A stretch of DNA of 64,000 nucleotides. Origin: Planctomycetota bacterium (GTDB lineage Bacteria > Planctomycetota > UBA1135 > UBA2386). The stretch is from positions 16,872 through 80,871 of the forward strand of contig JAHBXX010000022.1 of assembly GCA_019636245.1 (NCBI GenBank). Reading direction: 5' to 3'. Both the position numbers and the translations under genes were made by a program. Under the pieces are notes generated by a model. The model was given only the letters and a program-made list of their open reading frames with translations. It was not told where the DNA came from and did no database searches. How positions within the stretch are numbered: the first letter of the stretch is position 1; every line of letters begins with the position of its first letter. Positions 56,904-64,000 of the stretch are shown here, piece by piece.

Positions 56904-58052
56904 TCAGCCGCCGCCCGAAGCCCCTTCGGCCGGCTTGGCCCGCGGCCGCGCCGCCTTCTCCTTCTCGGCGGCCTTGCCGGCCTCGCGCGCGGCCCTCTCC
57001 TTGGCCCGTTCACGCTGCTGGTTCGCCTGCTCGGCGCGCGGGAACGGGCGCCCCGGCTCGAGCTTGGCATTCTCGTCGTGCAGCGGCTGGCCGTAGTCGA
57101 CCAGCGCCTCGAAGTCGAACTCGCCGAGCGGCTTCCACGGCTGCAGCTGCACGCGGGCGTGCACGAGGTCGGGCAGCGGCACCAACCGGCGCCTGCCGTC
57201 GGCCTCGACGACCACGGAGTCGCGGGGTTCGCGCGTCGAGCGCACCAGTTCGGCGTCGCGGTCGGCGGCCTGCCAGGTGCCGCGGCGGCGGGCCGCGTCG
57301 CCGTGGCGCAGCATGTGCGCCCGGTGCAGCGCCGCCAGCATGGCCACCTTCTCGGCGGGTTCGCGGCCTTCGGCGCGGTGCAGCGCATGCAGATCGAGGC
57401 CCAGGCGCAGCTCGGGCACGAGGTCCGCGGCGTGCCAGAAGCCGGGCAGCACGAGCAGCACCGTGGCGTCCGATGCCAGCAGCACGACCTGCACGTTGCG
57501 GCCGCCGGCACCGTTGGTGCTGCCGACCGCCGTCTGCTCGGCGGTGTAGCCCTGCGACAGGCCGACGTGCCGTTCGCGTTCGATGTTGCGCCAGCCGAGC
57601 ACGAAGCGCGTCGCCAGCAGTTCGTGCACGCCCGGATCCGCCAGCACCAGGCCGCGCAGGCTCTGCAGCGTGCTCGACGCGTGGCCGTCGAGGTCGCCGA
57701 GCGCCTGCAGCCAGAGGATCGGCCGGCCGGTCGCCGCCGCGCGCGCCCGTGCTTCGGCCAGCGACTCGAGCCACGGCAGCTCGAGCACCTTGGCGACCGC
57801 CCATTGCAGCGGGCGGCCGGCGAGCTTGGGCCCGACCGCCTCGGGCGGCGGGGCCGCCTCGGGGACCGCCGGTGGGCGGGCGCCGTCGTCCGGCTTGCGC
57901 GTGGTGCCGTCGTCGAACAACGGCTGCGACGCGAGTCCGGGGTGCGGCACCGGCGGCGGCGTCATCGGCAGGCCGGACTGCGGCGGCCCCTGGGCCGCGG
58001 CGAGGGAAGCGAGCGCGAAGAACGCGCCGCCGATCAGGGAGTAGCGGACCAT
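56904..58052 (-). CDS. Secreted thioredoxin-fold-like protein without CXXC
   Basis: The protein has 382 aa with a signal peptide (SLIGGAFFALASLAAAQ). After a Pro-rich linker, residues about 85-210 resemble the thioredoxin-like domain of DUF255/thioredoxin_7 proteins (ARAAATGRPILWLQALG, LLATRFVLGWRNIERE, VQVVLLASDATVLLVLPGF), but the redox CXXC is absent, so it is not a standard disulfide enzyme. The C-terminus is charged and Ala/Lys-rich (EKEKAARPRAKPAEGA). ATG 58052 fits the signal peptide. Function is unknown. A TlpA-like gene precedes it by 124 nt on the same strand. Confidence 0.65.
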   Translation of the reverse strand: MVRYSLIGGAFFALASLAAAQGPPQSGLPMTPPPVPHPGLASQPLFDDGTTRKPDDGARPPAVPEAAPPPEAVGPKLAGRPLQWAVAKVLELPWLESLAEARARAAATGRPILWLQALGDLDGHASSTLQSLRGLVLADPGVHELLATRFVLGWRNIERERHVGLSQGYTAEQTAVGSTNGAGGRNVQVVLLASDATVLLVLPGFWHAADLVPELRLGLDLHALHRAEGREPAEKVAMLAALHRAHMLRHGDAARRRGTWQAADRDAELVRSTREPRDSVVVEADGRRRLVPLPDLVHARVQLQPWKPLGEFDFEALVDYGQPLHDENAKLEPGRPFPRAEQANQQRERAKERAAREAGKAAEKEKAARPRAKPAEGASGGG

Positions 58053-58176
58053 GCGAGCAGCACCTCCGGCTGCGTTGGCGGACCCTGCAGGCCCCGCCGG
58101 AGGAGAGTCGTCCATGGCATGCCGTCCGTCAACCCGTCGGCACCGGCGGATCGACGGCGCGGCACGCCGCCCGCCG

Positions 58177-59226
58177 TCACTTGCCCTTGGCGGGCGCGGC
58201 GGCCGGCTTGCCAGCCGGATAGAAGCGCGCGAGCCGTCGTTCGAGCTGTTCGCCGCGCAGGCCGACGGCGGCGATCTTGCCGTCGGGGCCGATCAGGTAG
58301 GTCGCCGGGATCGACCGCACGCCGTAGGCCTGGGCCACCACGTTCTGCCAGCCCTTGCCGTCGAAGTGGTGCCGCCAGGTCATCTTGCGGTCGGCGATGA
58401 ACTTGTCGAAGGCGCCGCGATCCTTGTCGAGGCTGATGCCGACGATCTCGAAGCCGTGGCCGTGGTACTTCTCGTAGGCGGCCAGCACGTTCGGCAGCTC
58501 GGCGACGCACGGACCGCACCAGGTGGCCCAGAAGTCGAGCAGCACGACCTTGCCCTTGTAGTCGCCGAGCTGGATCGGCTTGCCTGCGATGTCCTCCTCG
58601 TCGATCGCCACCGGCTCGGTGCCGATCAGTTCGTAGGACGCGGCGATGCCGGCGAGGTGCTCCTTCAGCCCGCGCACCTCGGAACGCGCCTCGCCGGTGC
58701 TGGTCAGCAGCTCGACGGCGGCGTCCTTCTTGCCCGCATCGACCAGCAGCTCGCCGAGCATCGTCGTCGCCTCGACCAGCGCGTTGATGTCGTCGCCGGC
58801 GTTGTCGACCAGTTCGCGCAGCGCCTTCTCGGCGCCGTCGACGTTGCCGCCGTCGCGCAGCGCCATCGCCCGCGCCAGCCGCATCTCGCCGGCGGCGCCG
58901 CCGTCCGGCCGGTCCTTCAGGTAGGCCTCGGCGAAACGCAGCGCATCGGCGTGGCGGCCGAGCTTCGCCGCGAGGCCGACGGCCTCGACGAGCGCGTCGC
59001 CGGCATCGCTGGCGCCGGCATGGCCCTTCACGTAGGCCTCGAGCGCGGCGAGCTTCCTGGACTGGAAGTCGCGCTGCAGGTCGGCGAGGTTGGCATGCGC
59101 CGCCGCCGCGGGAGCGGCCGCCGTCGCCACCGCGCGGCCGCCGTCGGGCTTGGGTTTGGGTTGCTGGGGATTCTGCGCCGGCAGCATCGCCGCCGCGCCG
59201 AACACGAGAAGGGTCGTCAGGTTCAT
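58177..59226 (-). CDS. TlpA-like periplasmic thiol-disulfide oxidoreductase
   Basis: The protein has 349 aa with a short signal sequence (MNLTTLLVFGAAAMLPAQ). Residues about 45-190 are helical and TPR-like. Residues 200-335 are an AhpC/TSA-TlpA thioredoxin domain: IQLGDYKGKVVLLDFWATWC with active site WCGPC, then GISLDKDRGAF and the cis-Pro loop SIPATYLIGPDG. It probably reduces disulfides outside the cytoplasm, for example in cytochrome c maturation, which would suit the multihaem protein at 3970. The start is set by the signal sequence at ATG 59226. Confidence 0.88.
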   Translation of the reverse strand: MNLTTLLVFGAAAMLPAQNPQQPKPKPDGGRAVATAAAPAAAAHANLADLQRDFQSRKLAALEAYVKGHAGASDAGDALVEAVGLAAKLGRHADALRFAEAYLKDRPDGGAAGEMRLARAMALRDGGNVDGAEKALRELVDNAGDDINALVEATTMLGELLVDAGKKDAAVELLTSTGEARSEVRGLKEHLAGIAASYELIGTEPVAIDEEDIAGKPIQLGDYKGKVVLLDFWATWCGPCVAELPNVLAAYEKYHGHGFEIVGISLDKDRGAFDKFIADRKMTWRHHFDGKGWQNVVAQAYGVRSIPATYLIGPDGKIAAVGLRGEQLERRLARFYPAGKPAAAPAKGK

Positions 59227-59399
59227 GGCATCTCCGTCGCTTCCCGGCACGCTAACCGGCCGAGCCACCCGATGCGAAGCCACCGGCCGTCGGGACGCTG
59301 GCAGCGGCCCGTCGCCGCCGCCCCCTTCGGTCGGGCCCATGGTCCGACGCGGCGCCCCCCTGCGCCTGCCCGGCGCCGGCGTATGCTTCCCGCCCCGCC

Positions 59400-60302
59400 A
59401 TGGGATGCCGTCTCGCCCACGACGTGCCGCGCGAACTCGAGGCCCTGCCCCCGCGGCCCGAACTGCACGCGCTGGCGATGCCGCGCCACGGCCGCGGCGA
59501 AATCCACGACGTGCTGCTCGAAGGCCAGCGGCTGCCGGGCCTGCGGCTGCTGCGGATCTACGTGCCGGCACCGGAGTTCCGCGGTGAGGCGCCGCTGCCG
59601 GTGCTGCTGCTCAACGACGGCCACAAGGCGTTCGAGCCGGCGAACCACCGCCAGGTGCCGGCCTTCCACCAGTCGGGCACGCTGCAGTTCCACCGGGTGA
59701 TGGACGGCCTGTTGTGCACGGGCACCCTGCCGCCGGCCGTGGTCTGCGCCGTCGCGACCCACGCCGGCTCGCGTGCCGACCAGTACGTGCCCGTCCGCAC
59801 CCGCTTCGGCGACACCGAGTTCGGCGGCGGCGGCGATGCCTACCTCGAGCTGCTCGAGCACGAAGTCCTGCCGGCCATGGCCGCGCGCCTGCGCGGCCTC
59901 ACGCTGGCCACGACCGCCGCGCAGCGCATCCTGGTCGGCACCTCGATCGGCGGCATCGCCGCGCTCTACGGCGCGCTGACGCGGCCGCAGGTGTTCGGCG
60001 GCGCCATCGCCCTGTCGCCGTCGGCCTGGGTCGGCGACGGCTTCCTGACCAGGCTGGCGCAGGCGAACGGCGCCGTCGGCGCGCGCATCGCCGCCGACAT
60101 CGGCGACGGCGAACGCGCGCCGATCCGCGACCACTGCCGGCAGCTGTTCACGGTGCTCGCCGAACGCGGCGCCGGCCGCGTGCTCGCCGACGAGGTGCCC
60201 GGCCGCCACCACGAGGACAGCTGGCGGCAACGGCTGCCCCGGCTGCTGCAGCACGTGCTCGGCGGCCAACCCGCGCCGCCGCCGGCGCCGCCCGGCGCCT
60301 AG
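59400..60302 (+). CDS. Putative esterase (alpha/beta hydrolase, esterase D/IroE-like)
   Basis: The protein has 300 aa. PVLLLNDGHKAF is the strand after the oxyanion loop. The nucleophile elbow is GTSIGG near residue 182, and the catalytic His is likely in GRHHEDSWRQRLP near residue 265. The family hydrolyses S-formylglutathione, siderophore or feruloyl esters. It has no signal peptide, so it is cytoplasmic. The last codon and stop overlap the stop of the convergent UbiA gene by 4 nt. Substrate is unknown. Confidence 0.8.
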   Translation: MGCRLAHDVPRELEALPPRPELHALAMPRHGRGEIHDVLLEGQRLPGLRLLRIYVPAPEFRGEAPLPVLLLNDGHKAFEPANHRQVPAFHQSGTLQFHRVMDGLLCTGTLPPAVVCAVATHAGSRADQYVPVRTRFGDTEFGGGGDAYLELLEHEVLPAMAARLRGLTLATTAAQRILVGTSIGGIAALYGALTRPQVFGGAIALSPSAWVGDGFLTRLAQANGAVGARIAADIGDGERAPIRDHCRQLFTVLAERGAGRVLADEVPGRHHEDSWRQRLPRLLQHVLGGQPAPPPAPPGA

Positions 60303-61234
60303 CCGAGCACCGTGCCCACGGCGGCCAGCAGCGCGTAGCCGGCGAACACCCCCAGCGCCGCCGGCTGCACCGGTACCCCGCGATGGAAGTCCTCGGGCCG
60401 GAGCCGGACCTGCCGGCACAGCCAGACCGCGAGCGGCAACGGCAACAGCCCGAGCAGCACCAGCGGCGGATGGCCGGCCCACGGCAGCAGGGCCACCAGA
60501 CCGAACCCGAGCGCGTAGACCGCCGGCAGCAGCCGGCTCGCCCGGCGCCGGCCGAGGCGGACGACCAGGTTGCGCTTGGCCGACGCCAGGTCGGCGCGGT
60601 AGTCGGGGAACTCGTTGGCGAGCAGGAACGCCGCGGTGAAGACACCGAGCGGCAGCGACAGGCGCACCACTTCCCAGCTCCACGCGCGCGTCTGCACGAC
60701 GGACGTCGCCAGCGCCACCAGCGGCCCGTAGCAGAGCAGCACGTCGAGTTCGCCCAGGCCCCGGTAGCACAGGCGCAGCGGCGGCCCGTGGTAGGACCAG
60801 CCGAGCAGCAGCCCGACGAGACCGAGCCACATCGCCTCCGGCGCCCGCCACTGCACGATCGCCACGCCGAGCAGGACGCCCAGGGCGCCGAAGCCGAACG
60901 CCATCGCCCAGGTCTGGCGGCGCGTCAGCAGGCCGTCGACGAGCACGCGCTTGCCGCCCGAGAAGTCGGTGCGATCCTCGGGCAGCACGCGCTGGTCGGT
61001 GCCGGCGTCGAAGTCGAACACGTCGCCCCAGGCGTTCTTCGCCACCTCCATCGCGAACAGCGCCGCGCCGGTGACCGCGAGCCAGCCCCAGTGCAGCGAA
61101 CCGTGGCGGGCGACGACGGCGCCGCCCACCGCCATGCAGGCGAGCGAGGTGATGCTGATCTTCGGGTCGGCGAGCCGCCAGAAGCCTTGCCAGACCTTGC
61201 CCTGCGCTGCTATCGCTGGGTCGCTGTCGACCAT
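60299..61234 (-). CDS. UbiA-family prenyltransferase
   Basis: This 311-aa membrane protein has about nine helices. The first Asp-rich motif is NAWGDVFDFDAGTD, and the second region has NEFPDYRADLASAKRN. With this NxxxD pattern it is nearer MenA-like enzymes making menaquinone precursors than haem O synthase, but the aromatic acceptor cannot be fixed. Its ATG (61234) overlaps the ATG of the divergent sugar transferase within CCATGG, leaving no room for two ordinary leaders. No other quinone genes are nearby. Confidence 0.85.
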   Translation of the reverse strand: MVDSDPAIAAQGKVWQGFWRLADPKISITSLACMAVGGAVVARHGSLHWGWLAVTGAALFAMEVAKNAWGDVFDFDAGTDQRVLPEDRTDFSGGKRVLVDGLLTRRQTWAMAFGFGALGVLLGVAIVQWRAPEAMWLGLVGLLLGWSYHGPPLRLCYRGLGELDVLLCYGPLVALATSVVQTRAWSWEVVRLSLPLGVFTAAFLLANEFPDYRADLASAKRNLVVRLGRRRASRLLPAVYALGFGLVALLPWAGHPPLVLLGLLPLPLAVWLCRQVRLRPEDFHRGVPVQPAALGVFAGYALLAAVGTVLG

Positions 61235-61943
61235 GGCCAGGGATCGAAGCACGGCACCGGTGCCGACGCGACTGCCACGCGCCGTCGATGCGGCGCTGGC
61301 CGGCGTGCTGCTGGTGGCGCTGGCGCCGCTCTGGCTCACGCTCGCGCTGCTGCTGCGCGCCGGCGGCCGACCGGTGCTGTGGCGGCAGCAGCGGCTCGGC
61401 CGCGGCGGGGTGCCGTTCGTGCTGCACAAGTTCCGCACCCTGACCGGCGACGGGCCGACGGTGGCGCCGTGGGGCGATGCGCGCGCCGGCGCGCTCGGCC
61501 GCTGGCTGCGGCGCACCCGGCTCGACGAACTGCCGCAGCTGTGGGACGTGCTGCGCGGGGCGATGGCCCTGGTCGGGCCCCGGCCCGAAGTGATCGCCAA
61601 CCTCGACGCCGTGTCGCCCGCCGACCTCGCCGCCGTGCTCGCCGTGCGGCCGGGACTCACCGGGCCGACCCAGCTCGCCTTCCTGGCCGAGGACGAGGTG
61701 CTGGCCGCGGTGGCGGCGCCGCAGGAGGTCTACCGCCGGGTGATGGTGCCGGCGAAGGTGCGCGCCGACCGGGCGTGGCTGGCGCAGCGGTGCTGGCAGG
61801 GCGACCTGGGCACGCTCGCGCGCACCGCCGTCGCGTTCGTGTCGCCCTGCGGCTGGCGGCGATCGCGCCAGCACGTGCACGACGTCCTGGCGGCCGCGGG
61901 AACACCGGTCGGGACATGCGGCCGGGCCGCGCCCGCGCCATGA
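61233..61943 (+). CDS. Bacterial sugar transferase (undecaprenyl-phosphate sugar-1-phosphate transferase)
   Basis: The protein has 236 aa: an N-terminal helix (VDAALAGVLLVALAPLWLTL) and the catalytic domain with RQQRLGRGGVPFVLHKFRTL, RRTRLDELPQLWDVLRG and LVGPRPE, as in WcaJ/ExoY C-domains. It transfers a sugar-1-phosphate to a lipid carrier to start exopolysaccharide or O-antigen repeat synthesis. It is of the short monotopic type lacking the extra N-terminal helices of WcaJ. ATG 61233 overlaps the UbiA start on the other strand. The AlgJ/MBOAT pair may decorate the same polymer; this is inference. Confidence 0.9.
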   Translation: MARDRSTAPVPTRLPRAVDAALAGVLLVALAPLWLTLALLLRAGGRPVLWRQQRLGRGGVPFVLHKFRTLTGDGPTVAPWGDARAGALGRWLRRTRLDELPQLWDVLRGAMALVGPRPEVIANLDAVSPADLAAVLAVRPGLTGPTQLAFLAEDEVLAAVAAPQEVYRRVMVPAKVRADRAWLAQRCWQGDLGTLARTAVAFVSPCGWRRSRQHVHDVLAAAGTPVGTCGRAAPAP

Positions 61944-62019
61944 TGCACGGCCCGGCGGACGACAGGCTCCGCCGCCGCGCCGGCCACGAGCGCCGCCGCA
62001 TCCCCCAACCCCCGCCGCC

Positions 62020-63435
62020 ATGGCCTCGACCCCTCAGTTGTCCCTGCTCGCCCTCGCGGCGTGCCTCCCCCTCCTCCCCGCCCAGGAACCCGCGCCGGCC
62101 GCGGCGACTTCGCCCGCCCCGCAGGCGAAGGCGCCGACCGGCGCCGAGGTCCTGGCCGGTGCGCTGCGCTTCACCCAGGGCCTGCCGCTCTGGCGCTGCA
62201 AGGCGAAGGGCACCTTCGTGATGCCCGAACTGCCCGAGGAACTGGCGGCGCAGATCGACTTCGACGACCTGGAACTGCCGACGATGGACCTGCAGCTGTC
62301 GGCGGCGCAACCGCGCCAGTTCGCCCTGCGCGTCGACGGCACCGACTTCGACCGGCTCGAGATCGTCTGCGACGGCAAGCAGATCCTGCGCAGCATCGGC
62401 GGCATGCAGGTGCACTCGCTCGGCGACGCGCCGGCCGGCCTGGTGCCGTTCCTGGCCGCCGAACGCGGCATGATGCCGCTGCCGGGCATCGCCAACCTGC
62501 GCGCGCTGCTGGCGCCGAGCGGCACGCCGAAGGCCCTGCTCGACGCCAAGCAGGTCGAACTGGTCGCCGAGACCAAGGTCGGCGACAAGGCCGCCTGGCA
62601 CCTGCGCGTGCTCGACGAGGCGCTCGCCTGCGAGGTCTGGGTGCAGCGCGGCGACCAGCCGTGGATCCTGCGCCACAAGCCGAAGGCGCCGAAGCTCGAC
62701 TTCGCCTCGCTGATGGGCGACGACGACGACGAGGACGGCGACGCCACCACGATCCAGATCGAGCCGGCCGTCGACCTCGAGATCCTCGAGAACGGGCGCG
62801 ACGTCGCCGAGACGGCGTTCGCGATCGCCGAGCCGGCCGGCTCGACCCGCGTCGACGACCTGCAGGCCACGCTGATGGAGCGCCTCGAAGCAGAGATGGG
62901 CGAGCATGAAGAGGAGGCGGAAGGTCCCCACGCCTCGGTCGGCAAGCCGGTTCCCGCCGTCGAGCTGTCGCTGCTCGACGGCAGCAAGGTCCGGCTGTCG
63001 GACCTGCACGGCAAGGTCGTGGTGCTCGACTTCTGGGCGACGTGGTGCGGCCCGTGCGTGCAGGGCCTGCCGAAGCTCGCCGAACTGACGCAGCGCTTCG
63101 CCGAGCAGGGCGTCGTGTTCCATGCCGTCAACCTCGGCGAGGGCAAGGCCACCATCGAGGCCTTCCTCGCCAAGAAGGAACTCAAGATCTCGGTGGCGAT
63201 GGCGGGTGACGAACTCGGCGAGCAGTTCGGCGTGCAGGGCATCCCGCACACGGTCATCGTCGGCCGCGACGGCGTCGTGCGCCATGTGCACGTGGGCTTC
63301 GGCCCCGGCACGGCCAAGCAGCTCGAGCAGGAACTCCAGGCCGCGGTGACGGCGAAGCCAGGGGACACCAGGCAGCCGCCGAAGGACGAGCCGAAGCCGC
63401 CGAAGGACGAGCCGCAGCCGGCGAAGGACGGCTGA
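62020..63435 (+). CDS. Secreted TlpA-like thioredoxin with an N-terminal lipoprotein-sorting-type domain
   Basis: The protein has 471 aa with a signal peptide (LSLLALAACLPLLPAQ). Residues about 45-270 resemble the DUF2092/LolA-like beta domain that often precedes redoxin domains (FALRVDGTDFDRLEIVCDGK). Residues 300-440 are a TlpA/ResA thioredoxin with WCGPC in VLDFWATWCGPCVQGLPKL and the cis-Pro loop GIPHTVIVG. The tail is a degenerate repeat of PPKDEPK. It likely reduces periplasmic disulfides. It is a second TlpA-type protein within 5 kb, so the two may be paralogues with different partners. Confidence 0.85.
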   Translation: MASTPQLSLLALAACLPLLPAQEPAPAAATSPAPQAKAPTGAEVLAGALRFTQGLPLWRCKAKGTFVMPELPEELAAQIDFDDLELPTMDLQLSAAQPRQFALRVDGTDFDRLEIVCDGKQILRSIGGMQVHSLGDAPAGLVPFLAAERGMMPLPGIANLRALLAPSGTPKALLDAKQVELVAETKVGDKAAWHLRVLDEALACEVWVQRGDQPWILRHKPKAPKLDFASLMGDDDDEDGDATTIQIEPAVDLEILENGRDVAETAFAIAEPAGSTRVDDLQATLMERLEAEMGEHEEEAEGPHASVGKPVPAVELSLLDGSKVRLSDLHGKVVVLDFWATWCGPCVQGLPKLAELTQRFAEQGVVFHAVNLGEGKATIEAFLAKKELKISVAMAGDELGEQFGVQGIPHTVIVGRDGVVRHVHVGFGPGTAKQLEQELQAAVTAKPGDTRQPPKDEPKPPKDEPQPAKDG

Positions 63436-63544
63436 CGCGACCGCCGGCCGCACGGGCGAGCCTCGCGCGCCGCGGATTCGTGCCACCGGACGCCGGCGGC
63501 ACGCACCCTGCAGGGTCCCCGGGTTCGCGCCCGGGGCCGCGCGC

Positions 63545-64000
63545 ATGGCGAGTTCCCCGCCACCTCTTCCGGCTGCCGCCCCACCCCCGCCGACGGTCCT
63601 CCGCCTGCGCGGCGGCGAACTGCACGTGATCGGCTGGCCCGAGGCCCTGCGGCCGCCCTTCGGCCTGCGCCGCGAGGGCGGCGGCCTGCTCGGTCGGGCG
63701 TGCCTCGCCGGCACCGTCCTGCGGGCACTGGCCGCGGCCGGCTGCCCGCACGAGAACCGCGTGCACCCGCCGCCGCTCGCCGCCGAGGACGTGCCGCCGC
63801 CGCCGCGGCCGGCCCCGGCCGGGTTCGACGCCTGGGTGGCGAACGGCCACCACGGCCTGCTCGCCGGCCTCGCCGACGGGGTCCGGCTCGACTGCGTGCT
63901 GGCGGCGGTAGGCCACACCCGGGCCCGCCTGCTCGCCGTCGCCCGCGATTCGGCCGCCGCCCAGCAGTGGCGGGCCGCGCTGGCGGCGCGTGGGTTCGCC
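63545..64000 (+). CDS. Incomplete gene at the right edge, unknown function
   Basis: An open frame starts at ATG 63545 and runs past the window end without a stop (152 codons seen). Its codon use resembles neighbours. The sequence opens MASSPPPLPAAAPPPPTVLR, then LHVIGWPEALRPPFGLRREG and FDAWVANGHHGLLAGLADG. Some helicase or repair-protein N-termini look like this, but no motif here proves it. Confidence 0.5.
   Translation, partial: MASSPPPLPAAAPPPPTVLRLRGGELHVIGWPEALRPPFGLRREGGGLLGRACLAGTVLRALAAAGCPHENRVHPPPLAAEDVPPPPRPAPAGFDAWVANGHHGLLAGLADGVRLDCVLAAVGHTRARLLAVARDSAAAQQWRAALAARGFA

Overview
The window is strongly GC-rich with very short intergenic gaps. Its gene content points to a bacterium of the Planctomycetota. 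It has an adjacent DUF1800/DUF1501 pair, a Ser/Thr kinase with DWG in place of DFG fused to TPRs and paired with an ECF sigma factor, a CHAT-domain protein in an ECF operon, many FHA domains, and secreted RCC1-like and FG-GAP-like proteins. No rRNA, tRNA, CRISPR array, insertion sequence or phage gene was found. Placement is by gene-family profile, not by a marker gene.

Region 1 (1-10372) is the most unusual part. A plus-strand run encodes two FHA polypeptides (possibly one broken gene), a bis-His membrane cytochrome b, a protein with two cNMP-binding-like domains fused to a four-[4Fe-4S] ferredoxin module, and a cytoplasmic FHA domain fused through one membrane helix to a 15-haem cytochrome c. 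Facing it on the minus strand are an SLC4-type bicarbonate transporter and a flavoprotein with two FHA domains and a C-terminal [2Fe-2S] ferredoxin. Together these could carry electrons from NAD(P)H through flavin, Fe-S and haem b to periplasmic haem c, assembled or gated by phosphothreonine-binding domains. That is inference; the architectures are read directly.

Region 2 (10522-18114) holds dabB-dabA-DUF6671 (inorganic carbon accumulation, with DUF6671 3 nt behind dabA), then a carboxyltransferase subunit of an acyl-CoA carboxylase, with a divergent NhaR-like LysR gene. With the SLC4 gene this gives two bicarbonate-acquisition systems within 10 kb. Region 3 (18130-21648) is a short lysine/2-oxoadipate module: 2-oxoadipate dioxygenase/decarboxylase, a D-2-hydroxyglutarate-dehydrogenase-like flavoprotein and a LysR regulator.

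Region 4 (21826-33085) is mixed: a DUF3592-like membrane protein, a DinG/XPD-type helicase, an SPFH plus ribbon-helix-helix pair, an acyltransferase, cysteine dioxygenase, a POT peptide transporter, YebC, a DUF4136 lipoprotein and a secreted protein. Region 5 (32994-40101) holds an ECF sigma/membrane protein/CHAT-TPR operon joined by GTGA overlaps, plus DUF1501 and DUF1800. Region 6 (40321-50102) has a small hairpin-associated ORF, an S9 peptidase, an ECF sigma/kinase pair flanked by 91-bp direct repeats, an RCC1-like secreted protein, and a truncated secreted ORF carrying a tetranucleotide repeat. Region 7 (50156-64000) is envelope and lipid metabolism: AlgJ-like protein, MBOAT, gpsA and plsY in one tightly packed operon, then a hydantoinase-A-like protein, secreted thioredoxin-fold proteins, an esterase, a UbiA prenyltransferase, a sugar-1-phosphate transferase and an incomplete gene at the right edge.
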